Assembly (NCBI GenBank): GCA_003313425.1
Contig: NHZP01000024.1
Span: 558,001-622,000 of the forward strand
Length of the DNA stretch: 64,000 nucleotides
Source: Pseudopyrenochaeta lycopersici
Lineage: Eukaryota; Ascomycota; Dothideomycetes; Pleosporales; Pseudopyrenochaetaceae
Reading direction: 5' to 3'
A model generated the notes under the pieces. The model had not been told where the DNA came from. It did not search any database and worked only from the letters and a program-made list of their open reading frames with translations. How positions within the stretch are numbered: position 1 is the first letter of the stretch; every line of letters starts with the position of its first letter. This document shows, piece after piece, positions 30,843-41,892 of this stretch. The position numbers and the translations under genes are program-made.

Positions 30843-32621
30843 TTAGGAGAACATGCCTTTGATCCCACTCCCTATCCACACCACACTTCGTGCTACTAAA
30901 AGGCTCGGCCCTGCATAACTTGGCGGGGTCAAGCCGCGCAATCCCTTTCCAGCACTCCTTACCATTGCCTCTCCGACATTGGCTTTTCCCTTGGCGCTCA
31001 AAATGGCAAATCGCAGCAGCACCTCGAGACATGTAACACAGATACTTATCACAATCAGGACAATGATGATCCATGTGATGCGTGTCATTTTCTTATCACT
31101 GATGCTGTCGGATAAGATTTCGCCGAGGTCCAGGAAAACCTGGCAGCGTTCATTGAGAACTTGGATGCGGGGTTTGATTTCGAGGTATTCGCGAACGGCA
31201 GTATAGAGTGGATGGAGGGTGGGTTCGGAGTCCCAGAAGAAATTGGGAGTATCGAGCATGTTTGACGCTGCGGTATGTTAGCGTCGAGATGGCGAGGAAG
31301 GAGTCAAAGGACTTGGGGAACCCTTACATAAGTTCACATCCACTCTGCTTGTGAAGAGTTGCCCGATCATCTTTACCACATCTGTCCTCCTCATACCCAA
31401 CTTGCCTGTTAACGCCAATCTCTTGGGGACATACTGCGCCGCCAACATGGTCTTGTTCATTCCCTCCTCGAACAGACTCAATTTGGTACTTTGCGCAATG
31501 GCATGGCTCATCGCCAGCTTGATCATATGGTCGCCACTCTTAAGCGTAATCATATCGTTGTACACTCTCGGTCTTTGAATCTCTGGATTGTATTCGAAGT
31601 GGAACTCCTCAGTTTCAAAGTCGCTTTCGGTAAGGGGACGCGTGGCGAGGGAGACGCCGGTGGCCGTACTCGAAAAAGTGAGGTCAGCGAGAATGTCCTT
31701 TTCTTGTTTTTCGGTGAAGTTCCAGAATACAGCAACACCGTATGAGAAGACGAACATTTCACCAAACGATAGCGCATTTGGTGCAACTCTCGAGTTCTCG
31801 GTAGAGTCTCTGCGCGTGCGTCGGCCGTTGTAAGGGGTGTCTAGTTCGTGATCGTCGCGCACGTAGTATGTTTCTTCATCGCCAAAGTAGCCTTCGTGGT
31901 GGTCGCGCTGCTCATTGCGCTCAATCTCCTCGTCTAGCACTGTCTTTCCGCCAGGGCTCTTCAGCGCAGGACTGCTGCGCACGCGGTAGCCGTCGCTGCC
32001 TGGGAGGAGGGGGAGGTGGTAGACAGTATATAGACAGTCATCGTATAGCTTTGTCCTTGCATTATGCTGGTCCTTTACAAATTCTGCAGTGCTCTTCATT
32101 TTGTAGGCTTGCGCTGTACAGTACGCTGTGACGCGCGAGAGCTTATCCGTCCTCCTGGCTTTCGGTAACCGCTCTGCATAGCTCTTGTCCCTTGGCCCGC
32201 CCTTCGCTGTCCGTCTTGCCAGGTCTTCGTCTGTAGGCGGCCCTTCATATTCGTCCACATCAAAGTCTCCTTTCTCGTCTTCCACCTGTTCTTCAGTCTC
32301 TGGCAGCAGGACAAGCTTCTCGCTAAGTTTACTTGAGCGTGTTGGCATATGCTGGGGTATTAGGCGGCCAGAGAGCTTGGGGTCGAGAGGATGTCGACCG
32401 CTGGGCGTGCGCGTATGCATCAAGGGCCGGTTGCCGGGTGGGCCTCGTCGCTGCTGGGAGGGAATGTCGGAAGCGTACTGCAGGATGTTGTCGACCGAGA
32501 TCAACTTCGCGCCGGGCCGTTGTGAAGTGGAAGGTCGTTGCGGTCCTCGAGGTGGCGCATCCCTCGCATCCGTCATCAAGACGGTAGGCCCTCTTTTGCT
32601 CTTGGCTGTTGGTCCGCTCAT
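30843..32621 (-). CDS. Rmd1/Rmd8-family protein (DUF155)
   Basis: Two exons, 31328-32621 and 30843-31267, with a 60 bp intron (donor GTAAGG, acceptor CCGCAG), giving 572 residues. The N-terminal 110 residues are basic and disordered. The DUF155 domain runs from about 160 to 500: RVTAYCTAQAYKM, then FVFSYGVAVFWNFTEKQEKD, EEFHFEYNPE, and across the splice VDVNLSSNMLDTPNFFWDSE, a hallmark of the family. A C-terminal transmembrane helix (ITWIIIVLIVISICVTCLEV) anchors it. Yeast relatives are Rmd1 and Rmd8 (required for meiotic nuclear division) and fission yeast Sif2/Sif3; the animal relative RMND1 is mitochondrial. No mitochondrial presequence is obvious here, so an ER or vacuolar location is as likely. 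It is convergent with the Hsp70-like gene. Confidence 0.88.
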
Positions 32622-33481
32622 TTTGCTAGCTGTTGCGCTTCGCCCACGCAGTGGAAACGGTAATCAAGTGGTTGGGCGTCGCGAATACCGCGCTGTGCGG
32701 TGGCCAAGAACACCAAACGGACAAGGCGATTAAGTGATGAATTGCAGTATTGCAATGTTAAGCTGCGTATCCCATTGACAGCAGGCACGTTGTGTTAGAC
32801 TCCCAGTCGAGTAGCAAAGTTCGGCCGCGGTTCACGTCATTGAGAGCTTGGGCCAATCCTCATGCAGCCCAGCTCCACACTTCAACGGCTCGTTTAGATG
32901 CTTTCTGGGATGCACAAACCGCCATGAGAGAAGGCTTACCAAACCAGCAGAATGGCATTCCTAGACAAGAAAAAGTTGCATAAGTGCCGATTGTTCGACC
33001 TGGATTACAAGGCCGCAATTGAGCAATAGTGACAGCCGATCAACGAAGGCAGTCCTCAGGCCAGTGACTTGAACCTTCAGGTCCTTATAGAAACATATTG
33101 ATCAGTGCCCATGAAAATACGTATATTGCCGAAGCATCTGATTAAATGCATTGATTCAAGCTTCTTGGCTCGGCTACTTAAAAGTACTATGATTGCCACC
33201 CGAACGCCATGCTCTGCATAGAGAACGGCCGTTGATAATCAAGAAGAACCTATTCGAAAGCGCCAATCAAACAAAAGAAAGGTCCTGCCAGGGCCGTAGT
33301 ACCGACAGAGCGAGGGGGTATCAGATCGGTGGGCTCGCTCGTCTCTATTACTTCCACGCTTCTCCTCTTCACCCTTGCGGACCGCTTGAATGACCCATCC
33401 AGATGGATTAAAAACGCCAAAAAGTACAGGTAAAAGAAAACGTTATACATTCATGTCGACTGCGGAAGCTTGCAGCATCTC
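32622..33481. other. Intergenic region between tandem minus-strand genes
   Basis: 860 bp holding the Rmd1-family promoter side and the 3' flank of the Rax1-like gene. Short frames at 32792, 33193 and 33250 carry no recognisable features. Confidence 0.4.
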
Positions 33482-34679
33482 TCACAGCCGCTTACCTGGG
33501 ACGAAGATGAAAAGACAGCAGACAGCTGTGGTGAGGACGAGGAACATGACCAGCACAGTTATCGAGCGTCTGTTCAGCGTCTTGCGCACAAAAGGCTCCC
33601 TGATCTTGTTGAAGTCGAAGAATGTGTACTCGCTGTATCCTAGAAGAGCGATGATGGGGTCGAGCATGTACTGATGTGTGAAGATAAGGTAGATAGCGAG
33701 TGTGAAAGGAAGAATGACCTGCAATGAATATCAGTACTTGTTGGAGATATAAGTGTCAAGAATGTGCATACCCAGCATCGTGTCGCTCTTGACTTGTCCA
33801 GGAAGATGAGTATGAACGAAGCCCACATAGCAGTGAAGAAGCTGATCAACCCGATGATAAGTCGCAGCATCATGCTCTGAGGAACGAGATTGCCGAGACC
33901 CTTGTTCTGCAGGAACCCGGGGTATGCGTCACGCTCCATGGCCTGGAAGACGTAGTCTTTGGCGGGGTCGAAAAGCTCGGGGTCGGCACGCTGCTCTGAT
34001 CCCTCAATTGCATCCTGTACCTCGTTCAGGATACTCTGGGGGATGATGATCTCTCTTTCTGAGCCTGGCAGCAGGTATGTGTACAAGATCTTCTCCGCCG
34101 ACGCACGCAAGTCTTCTCTTCGAGGTTGGGTGTTGTCGGCGGATGAGTTCTGGCCTGGCGAGCTGGAGTCGTTTGGGGTTTCTAGTACGTGGAGGCTTGG
34201 CCGCGGGAGCTCGCGGCTTTGATTGCTGCCTTGACTGTTTTGTGGTGAATGGTTGCGGCTTCCACGGTCTGAGCGAAGAAAGGCGGAGAGGCGCTGGTCG
34301 GACATGTTGTCGCCTTTCTCGTTGGAAGGGCCTTCTCCAGCATTGTCCACGATGTAGGATGAACGCTTGCTAGTCTTCTCTGGATCTGGCGTCTCCTCTA
34401 TCATCGACCTGTGTAATCGTCGGACATACAGCCGGCATAGCTGAAGGTGCTGGGATACATCGAGCCTACAGTCCCGTTAGCATCCATCATGATCCACTGT
34501 CTGCGGGCGCCTCACCAAAAGTCCAGGTAATCCACCGAGCGTTGCTGGTCTCGCATGTAGATGTAAAAAGAGAAGAGGTCGAGCGGTGCCACCGTCTTAC
34601 GGCTCAGCACCTCGAACAAGGTTGGGAAGCGATTACGGTTCTGGCCGTCCATGGCATCAGGGCCGGGTGAGTACGACAT
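33482..34679 (-). CDS. rax1: RGS-domain membrane protein, Rax1-like
   Basis: Three exons, 34516-34679, 33772-34465 and 33482-33718, with introns of 50 and 53 bp, encoding 364 residues. The N-terminal RGS-type domain opens with FPTLFEVLSRKTVAPLDLFS, continues RSVDYLDFWLDVSQHLQLCR across the first splice and is interrupted by a Ser-rich insert. It resumes with DLRASAEKILYTYLLPGSER and ends near FQAMERDAYPGFLQN. Three hydrophobic segments follow: LRLIIGLISFFTAMWASFIL, ILPFTLAIYLIFTHQY, and TVLVMFLVLTTAVCCLFIFV. The order RGS then three membrane helices matches Rax1, which marks bud sites in yeast and affects growth polarity and stress responses in moulds. Whether the RGS part acts on a G-alpha cannot be read from the sequence. 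Confidence 0.87.
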
Positions 34680-35519
34680 GTTTGCAGTCTGTTGTGTGTA
34701 TTATGGTAACGAGAGGCGCGCGACGAGGTCGCTGGCGTGCAAAGAATAGTGATTATCGATAGACGCAGAGTCCGGGGTCGGGCGGAGCCCGCAGCGTTAC
34801 TTGTCGGTACTGCGGTTGTTGAGCGAGCGACGAAGACCTGGATGATCCGAAAAGGGTGGTGAGGATTAATCGGCGGCGGAGAGGGTCCTTGGTGAGAGTT
34901 GCGACGTGTTTGCGCGCTCCAATTGCCGTTGAATCGAGCGTGAAGTTGGGAAATTAGGAGTGAAGTCGAGCTTGGCTTGGCGCAGCGAGTGGTGGAGCGA
35001 GCGGCAGTGGCTTGATTCGCGTCGGATCGCGCTCTGCGCGATGATGATGGGAAAGCTTACGAGTCACCCGCGACTGCAACACCAGGGAAGATGCGCGCCG
35101 GTATTTTGATGTGGAGCAGAGTCTGGCTGCGAAGTGATGATGCAAACAGCTGGTCGACCTGACAAGACGAAACGCAAGGGCAGCAAGGTTGCAGGTGGGC
35201 CTGTCACGTGGTGGTTCCTGCATAGCAACGGCAACGCTAGATCTACACGCAGGATTGTTGAAACACAATCGTACTTTGACTCATGCAATGCAAAAGACCC
35301 AGGCGCAGCGAGTCCCTTAATAGGATGCATAAGTGAGGCAATGCCCTGTCAACGCATCACGTTTCCTTCAGGTGGCACAGCCTTCCTCAGGCAACAGCCC
35401 CTACGACTCAGCTCTAGGCACATCCTCTAAAGTGCACGGTAAAAGTATTAAACATCACTTAATACCTTCTTTTTTCGTTTTTTTAGTCTATCCAAAATCA
35501 AGCACAAAATTTAGCAAAC
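34680..35519. other. Divergent intergenic region (rax1 / prolyl hydroxylase)
   Basis: 840 bp between divergent genes. The rax1-proximal half is GC-rich. A T-rich tract sits about 40 bp before the hydroxylase ATG. Overlapping frames on both strands lack domain features. Confidence 0.4.
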
Positions 35520-36333
35520 ATGCCTTCAACCCAAACATTGCCTGAGAACTTCCTCCAGGGCCCAGCGCCCAACGTGACGAGAACCGATGTCAATTTCAAG
35601 AAAAATGGCATGCCAGAACACCAGGACGCCTGGGCAGTCGTGCTAGATGGCGTCATGACTGAAGAAGAGTGCGATCAACTAGTTGCAGCTGCCGAGGCAA
35701 CAACAAATGGGGGGTGGGAAAGAGCACTAGTCAATATTGGAGGCGGAATGCAGGCAATGTATGAAGATACAAGAAAGTGCGGCCGTATTATATGGGATGA
35801 CCGTGAGATCATGGCGAAGTTGTGGGCTAGGATAGAAGCATCGGTGCCGGAAATCCATCGTCTGCAGAATTGGGCGGATGTCACTGGCAATGGCCCTGCG
35901 AAGCGAAAGGAGACTTGGAAGATGACAAGGCTAAATGAGCGCCAGCGGTTTCTGAAGTACGTTGGCGGTGAATACTTCAAAGGTATGTGATTTTGCTGCC
36001 ATCTAGAATTTTGAGGGACAAATGCTAACTTCAGCAGCGCACTGCGATGGCACGTACGAGACACCAGATCGTAAGGAGCGATCTTACTTTACCCTGCACT
36101 TATATCTCAACGATGCGGTGGGCAAAGACGGTCAGCAGCAACTCAAGGGCGGCGCAACTACATTCTTCTCTTGGGATATGAAGAAGCGTATAGACGTTGT
36201 CCCAAAAACTGGACGTGTGCTACTTTTCCAGCACCGCGGCCTTCTTCACTCTGGCGACGATGTTATCAGCGGAACCAAGCTGACAATGAGAACGGACGTC
36301 ATGTATGCATTGGAAGAGTCGGTAACGGCATAA
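35520..36333 (+). CDS. Prolyl 4-hydroxylase-like 2OG-Fe(II) oxygenase
   Basis: Two exons, 35520-35982 and 36038-36333, with a 55 bp intron (donor GTATGT, branch GCTAAC, acceptor CAGCAG), giving 252 residues. The jelly-roll dioxygenase signature is complete. The first Fe ligands are in FKAHCDGTYETP (His, x, Asp, formed right at the splice). The distal His is in HRGLLHSGDDV, followed by KLTMRTDVMY carrying the basic 2-oxoglutarate-binding residue. RFLKYVGGEYF before the intron is typical of the P4H alpha family. There is no signal peptide or membrane helix, so unlike the animal collagen enzyme it is likely cytosolic or nuclear. Substrate unknown. The chosen ATG is the first in frame after the T-rich promoter tract. 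Confidence 0.87.
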
Positions 36334-37877
36334 GTGGATTGCGGATTGGAAAGGTAAAAATAAGCAAATGACATAGGCGTTCGTAGTTTGTGCAATATTC
36401 GTCGTTAGCAGCATCCTTTGAACTTGGCGTTGGATTTGGAAAAGGTAGCAAACTTACAGTAGCAAAAAGATGAACGGCCTGCCTCGCCAGAGTAATCAGA
36501 ATCGAATGATACCCTTCTCTCTTTCGCCGAAGCTACTCAAGGTGAGGTACGCTGCGTATTGTACTACAGTGTCACTCTTCACCCCGAAAGGTTCCAAGCA
36601 CACGATCTTCGCACCGACTCCCATAGGGACACCAGTCCACATACTCTGCCATCTCGAAAGACAGCAAAGCAGCTTCTTGGGCCCTGAGCTTTCTGATGCC
36701 AAGTGCAGACGTGAGTCACGCCAGGCCCTTACGGGCAGTACAGCCATAAAATGGCATGATTTTGTGAAGATTACTCCGAATTTCTCATTTGCAGGGTGAG
36801 ACAGCTGGATGAGCAGCGTCTGTATGTGTGCAAAGAAACGCAGCGTTGGCGAGGCAGTCGTTGAGAAAAAAGTGAGCGCTGGTGGGGAGCTGTGGGATTT
36901 TGTAGCTTCGCGCTAGGAGCGGGGAAACTTCGGCCCTCAAACGCGATTTCAGGCAGCGGCATCTCAAACCAGCCTTGCAGAACGAGAGATAATGGACTGG
37001 TTGCCAGCTGAGCTGCATTCAAAAGTCGTTCAAAACTTTAAACATCTCATTGTAGTCGGTACGCTTCTCTACATTTCACAGAAACCTCGACAAATGGTTG
37101 GAATGGCTACACCTATCTTAGATCATCACACAAGCTGCCCATCTGTGGATCAAACCTCCACAACAGCTCTTGAGAATGCGCTGGGAATTCTGGTTTAGGC
37201 AAGCAGTTGAAACTTGCCAAATTTTTGAAATCTAGAGAGTCACATCGAAACTTACAGTCTCCCCACTAACCATGCTATTAGCTTGTTATCATTCTTAAGT
37301 AGCTACATTGATCGACCAGGCAACTGAATAAATAATAATTTAACTTCTAGAAGATAGCACAGATTTTTGTGAATTATCACTCATACAGATGATCAAAGTG
37401 ACGGTGGTTCGACTATATTGTACACCAGAAAGATATGGCCACTCCGTAAACGTTTGTCAGCCCCGACTTTATGGGAAGGGTTATTATTGCCTGTTACTTC
37501 TATAAATCAATGTAAGACTAATGATAGGATCTCTAAAAACAAAATTGTGTTTACTCCACTGCCACAGATCCTGGAGAGTTTCAGTGACAACTCAGCCATG
37601 ATGCGAGCACCCGCACCGCTATTTACTTTAGGCTCGTACATCTACTCCCGCAAATATCCTGTTATTTTCGGGTCGTCAAACAAACGAACATCTTTTATTG
37701 TTTGATTCACATCAATGAAAACGTACATTTGTCTCAAACCTCTATCTCACCAGCAAATTCATAAACGGCGTTGAAATAGCTCCCACCATGCTCCCACAAC
37801 TGCGCATCTTTGAGGCACAAGATATCCAAATCATCGCATCATCAACTCCTCAGTATAACTAATAGTCCAATCAAAGT
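36334..37877. other. AT-rich intergenic region
   Basis: 1.5 kb without a supported gene. Overlapping plus and minus frames at 36470-37198 are short and featureless, and 37200-37700 is notably AT-rich. Confidence 0.4.
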
Positions 37878-38618
37878 ATGAGCCATATCAAGAACATGCT
37901 TGCCAACTCCCTAGGGATCTCGAAGCAAACCTTTCTCGCGAACAACGTCGTTCCTGCAAATGATAGCGATGTCTTCAACGACAACAGCTGCATCCTTTGC
38001 TGCAGCCCGTACGATCAAGAGCATACTAGTGTCCGCATTCTTCCATGTAACCACGTCTTCGGTTATGACTGCCTGCTGGAGATAATCAACGCCCCGAACG
38101 GTGATTCCTGTCCCATCTGTCGAATCTCGCTCTTCCGACCGTCCATTTCCGTAGCCATAAAACAGCGCCTGCTGAATGCTTATGAAAGCCTAGAACATAT
38201 GATGCTTTATGCCTACCTCAACTACTGGTTCACTCTGCCGGGATGGCTGCGGGCCTCGATCTGCCTCTATTGGAACAAATACAAAGTGTACTACTGTGTC
38301 GAGCTTTTGGTGAATCATTGCACAAACCTGCGTGCGCGCAACCCACACTTGCATTTTGATGCCGTTATACAGCGGTGCGAAGCCTACACAGGGTTCGCCT
38401 TCCGTGCCCTGTCCCGTCTTCAGATCCCCGACCATGCGATGACACACGTAGTCCTCCCCATGGCACTAGTGGTTGTGCTCACGACAGGGGGGCTCCACGG
38501 TGAATTCAGCAACTGGAAAGATCTTGTCATGTACTTGTTCATCATGTTTGCAGCCATTCTCGTCAAGCATCTTGTTTTCGTGTTTCTCCCCTCAGCCGAC
38601 ATATTCGAATTGAGGTAA
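37878..38618 (+). CDS. RING-type membrane protein, putative E3 ligase
   Basis: Single exon, 246 residues. A RING-like domain occupies about residues 36-85: Cys38 and Cys41 (SCILC), Cys57 and His59 (LPCNHVFGYDC), Cys65, and Cys78/Cys81 (CPICR). The position that normally gives a further zinc ligand between His59 and Cys65 is Gly62, so one ligand is atypical or comes from elsewhere; fungal RINGs of the CxHVFGxxC form are common. The C-terminal half has hydrophobic segments (LPMALVVVLTTGGLHG and LVMYLFIMFAAILVKHLVFV), probably two membrane helices. The family role would be ubiquitin ligation at a membrane. No orthologue recognised. It sits isolated between two AT-rich gaps, which suggests an accessory gene. 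Confidence 0.72.
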   Translation: MSHIKNMLANSLGISKQTFLANNVVPANDSDVFNDNSCILCCSPYDQEHTSVRILPCNHVFGYDCLLEIINAPNGDSCPICRISLFRPSISVAIKQRLLNAYESLEHMMLYAYLNYWFTLPGWLRASICLYWNKYKVYYCVELLVNHCTNLRARNPHLHFDAVIQRCEAYTGFAFRALSRLQIPDHAMTHVVLPMALVVVLTTGGLHGEFSNWKDLVMYLFIMFAAILVKHLVFVFLPSADIFELR

Positions 38619-39637
38619 AGCCACGATGACTGGAGAAGAGCCAAGCCTGGTTTTCTGAGAGATCAACTGTGACGTCAAAAGTCCAATTCAGGGTGCATTA
38701 CACTGGCACATATGACTGGTAGAAAATCTTTGGGGATCCCACACGGAGACATGGTTTATTGAGCCAGTGGCCATTGGATACCCGGATCTTCCATACCAGT
38801 ACTGCTCTAGATATTGCTAATAACACGCTGACTAGACTATTTCGACCCAATTTTGGTATATTGTTTGCTGTTAGGGTAGTAGAATCCCCAAATTACAAGA
38901 GGATATTATGGTTGCCGTGTTGAATAGTACTCTCTTTTGTCCTCACCTACACCTTTTCAGCAAGAATACTTGTTTGGTTTTAATAACAATACATTCAACG
39001 GATAGAATTCCAATGTTATAGATTCATCTCGTTCTCAGGAACAATTTGATCAGGCTTTACTATGATTTCCCATCATTATGTGAAAAGTACTCCAAATTTG
39101 TGGGCAATAGTCAGAAATTCATCCTTTGACCTTTCTGCATTATATATTTTCACGCTGTGGCACAGCATTAATGCTTAGATTCAAGTTGCATCGTGACGCA
39201 AATGAGCTTAGATAGATAAAATACTTTTTCTAATGCGGGAAATCGTGGCGAACGCGGTCGAACTCGATGACCTTGGTAAATTGGTCCAATAGACCCCGTC
39301 CTCTATGCTCCAGTCATAACATCCATAGACCTTAAGGAACGCCCCTGGTACCCACAACATCCAATGAAAATTTATTTTTCAGTCCTTCCAGTGAGATCTG
39401 ATATTTGGTAAGACCACCCCTAGTCGTGTGGCACTGCTGCCTAGAGGTTGCTCAACTATAAATAATCCACAGCCCCAAGACGAAACGAGTGGCAAATAGC
39501 GCAAAGCTTCCAAGAACTTATTTTCGATACTCGGAAATAAGGTGCTGCAGCAGTTCAGCGTACGACCATCGCGTGACAGTTTCGGAAGCCCAACGGCTCC
39601 TCACAACACATCCGTCGCGGTCGCAGCATACGATACC
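38619..39637. other. AT-rich intergenic region
   Basis: 1 kb of AT-rich sequence between two plus-strand genes. No open frame of note until the cyclotransferase leader, and no repeat seen. Confidence 0.4.
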
Positions 39638-40102
39638 ATGAGTATATCTGAAGGCCAAGCAATGTCTCCTTTGGTATCTGGAGAACAGGCCCGTATCCCG
39701 CTCTTCTTCTATGGCACGCTCCAAGACCCAGCGTTCCTTCAAGACCTACTCTCCCTCCCCACAACCCCTGTCATGCGCCAAGCAACCCTAACTGGCTACA
39801 AACTAAAGCTCTGGTCGTTCTATCCGATTCTTGTTCCCCAGGATGGCGCTTCAGTACAAGGTATGGTGTGGGATGGTGCGACGAAAGCGCAGTTTGCACG
39901 GCTTGAGTATTATGAAGGCGATGCATACACATGGACTGAGGCGACTGCAGAAATGAATGAGGCAGTCAAGGATGGGGGTGAGGATAAAGAGCAGACTTTG
40001 AAAGTGGAAGTTAGAGTCTTTGTTGCGAGAGATGTTAACAGTGCGGAGATCACAGAGGGGAAGTGGAAGTTGGAAGCATTCCAGTCAATGATTGGACGTT
40101 GA
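39638..40102 (+). CDS. Gamma-glutamylcyclotransferase/AIG2-like protein
   Basis: Single exon, 154 residues from the ATG at 39638. The frame is open upstream to 39542 but without an ATG. The AIG2-like fold signature is clear: IPLFFYGTLQDPAFLQDLL (the YGTL substrate loop), GYKLKLWSFYPILVPQ, VQGMVWDG, and LEYYEGDAYTW with the Glu pair expected at the active site. Family members convert gamma-glutamyl amino acids or gamma-glutamylamines to 5-oxoproline, linking to glutathione turnover. The fungal AIG2-like members are mostly untested. Length is normal for the family. A cytosolic location is likely, since no signal or membrane segment is present. Confidence 0.85.
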   Translation: MSISEGQAMSPLVSGEQARIPLFFYGTLQDPAFLQDLLSLPTTPVMRQATLTGYKLKLWSFYPILVPQDGASVQGMVWDGATKAQFARLEYYEGDAYTWTEATAEMNEAVKDGGEDKEQTLKVEVRVFVARDVNSAEITEGKWKLEAFQSMIGR

Positions 40103-41252
40103 CCTACATTGTGAGAGCAAGATGAACAAAAATTGGTAAAACTAGGCTGTTTTCACCTCCCAGTCGCTATGTCATCTCCATCGTCATTCCTTTATTGAGC
40201 CTTCCGGAAATTGCAGCTAGAATCGCTTCATTTGCAGGCGTTGAGGATCTCCATGATAAATTGAATCTGGGTTTGAACTTGGCTGAAAATTAGAAGAAGT
40301 ACTAGCTGCTTGAGCATAAAATATAACTTTACGGGTTCTAAGCCGTGATTCCAATAGACATCTGATGCAAGCTGTTTGTGGATCATCGTACTGGAATCAT
40401 CGTGCACCACAAATATCATAGTAGAAAGATATGAGTATCAGAACCAGTACACAGCATCCACCATGCCTTGTTAAAGATCAATGCCATGTCTCCTGTCATC
40501 CACCTTGCACGTCGTGTACATAAATTGAAGCGGATCCGAGTGAATATAGATGCTACCAAACTCAGACGCAGAAGACAAGCCAGGACCCAGTGTTCACAGC
40601 GAAATCAAGACACAGACCATCCTCACCCTAGCGTGCACCAAGTTATCCGACACAGCGACCGTCCAGCATCCAATGCGCTCATCGCCAAACATCCTTTGTT
40701 CTCCCAGTTTCAAACCCCTCTGACCCACAACGCCCTCCCAACTCTGCCCCTCCACACTTCTCACCCTCCCCGCTCATCTCACCGTCTTCGCAACGAGCAG
40801 GGGCACGCAATCTGGATTCATCGCATCACGCTCACGCTCACGCATTGGGTAGCTCGGTTTCACGATTCGCGAATCCAACGCGCGCCGATTGGCTGTGCGC
40901 GATCGGCAAGCGGGCGGGAGGCGCGTGCAGGGACATCCACGCGACTGGTTTCCGGGGCAAAACGCAGGGACCCGTAAACACAACAGCGTGCCGTGCCCTT
41001 GCATGTCGGGCGATTTTCCGCCAGAGGGTTCAGAGTACAAAGCACCACCGTTCACCTCGACTAACCTTCTCCCGAGACATTATTTGGCTCTCAGTTTGAC
41101 GTTTTTGGCTGCACTTGCGCTTCAGTGCATATTTGCGGGTTGAGATTGTGCACACTGTGTTCCGGCTCCCTGGTACAGCTTGGGTGTTGTTTCTACACGG
41201 CACGACACGACAGATACGTTTAACGGGTTCACGGCCAGACAACAAGGATACG
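40103..41252. other. Intergenic region upstream of ubc11
   Basis: 1.15 kb. A 169-codon plus frame at 40468 is rich in His/Pro/Arg and looks like translated C-rich leader sequence rather than a protein. Probably the ubc11 promoter and leader. Confidence 0.4.
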
Positions 41253-41892
41253 ATGGCTCTTGCAGCAAATGGACGGGCGAACGGTGGCAGCGCGACAGTC
41301 GCTCAACGGTACGTCTTTTCTTATTACAACCCGCCAATGCCCTCACTGTACCTTGCCTTGATCATACCACTATGCACCGTCTAACAGTCTCACAGTCTGC
41401 AAAAGGAACTTATGGATATAATGATGAAGCCCACGCCTGGCATAACCGCCTTTCCTGATGACGAGAATATGACCGTTTGGACAGCCACGATTGATGGCCC
41501 TGCCGACACACCCTATGCCGACCTTGTCTTCAAGCTGTCCATGGAGTTTGCGTCGAATTATCCCTACTCGCCTCCCACAGTCTTGTTCAAGACCCCGATA
41601 TACCACCCCAACTTCGACTTCTCAGGACGGATATGTTTAGATATCTTGAAGGACAAGTGGAGTGCGATATACAACATCACGACGGTGTTGCTCAGCCTGC
41701 AGAGTTTGTTGGGGGAGCCTAATAAGTAAGCATTCCTGTGGAGTTGGGGGTGAGAGTAACAGAGAGGTGCTGACAATGAATAGCTCGAGCCCACTCAACG
41801 GCCAGGCCGCTGAGCTCTGGGATAAGGATCCGATCGAGTACAAGCGCCTCGTTCTCGCTCGCCACAAGGCGCCTGAGGAGCTGGACGCTTGA
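41253..41892 (+). CDS. ubc11: Ubiquitin-conjugating enzyme E2 C (Ubc11/UbcH10)
   Basis: Three exons, 41253-41308, 41396-41725 and 41784-41892, with introns of 87 and 58 bp, encoding 164 residues. The UBC fold is complete: LQKELMDIMMKPTPGITAFP, VLFKTPIYHPNFDFSGRIC with the HPN motif and the catalytic Cys, then LDILKDKWSAIYN, LSLQSLLGEPNN (created by the second splice) and ELWDKD. The short N-terminal extension and the PTPGITAFPDDENMTVW stretch match UbcH10/Ubc11. This E2 works with the anaphase-promoting complex to ubiquitinate cyclins and securin in mitosis. Both splice joins restore family-conserved residues, which supports the model. A 3.7 kb gene-poor gap follows. Confidence 0.93.

Noticed and set aside
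40468..40977. 169-codon plus-strand frame before ubc11
   Set aside because: Composition is that of translated C/A-rich leader DNA (His, Pro, Arg, Ser) without domain or conserved pattern.
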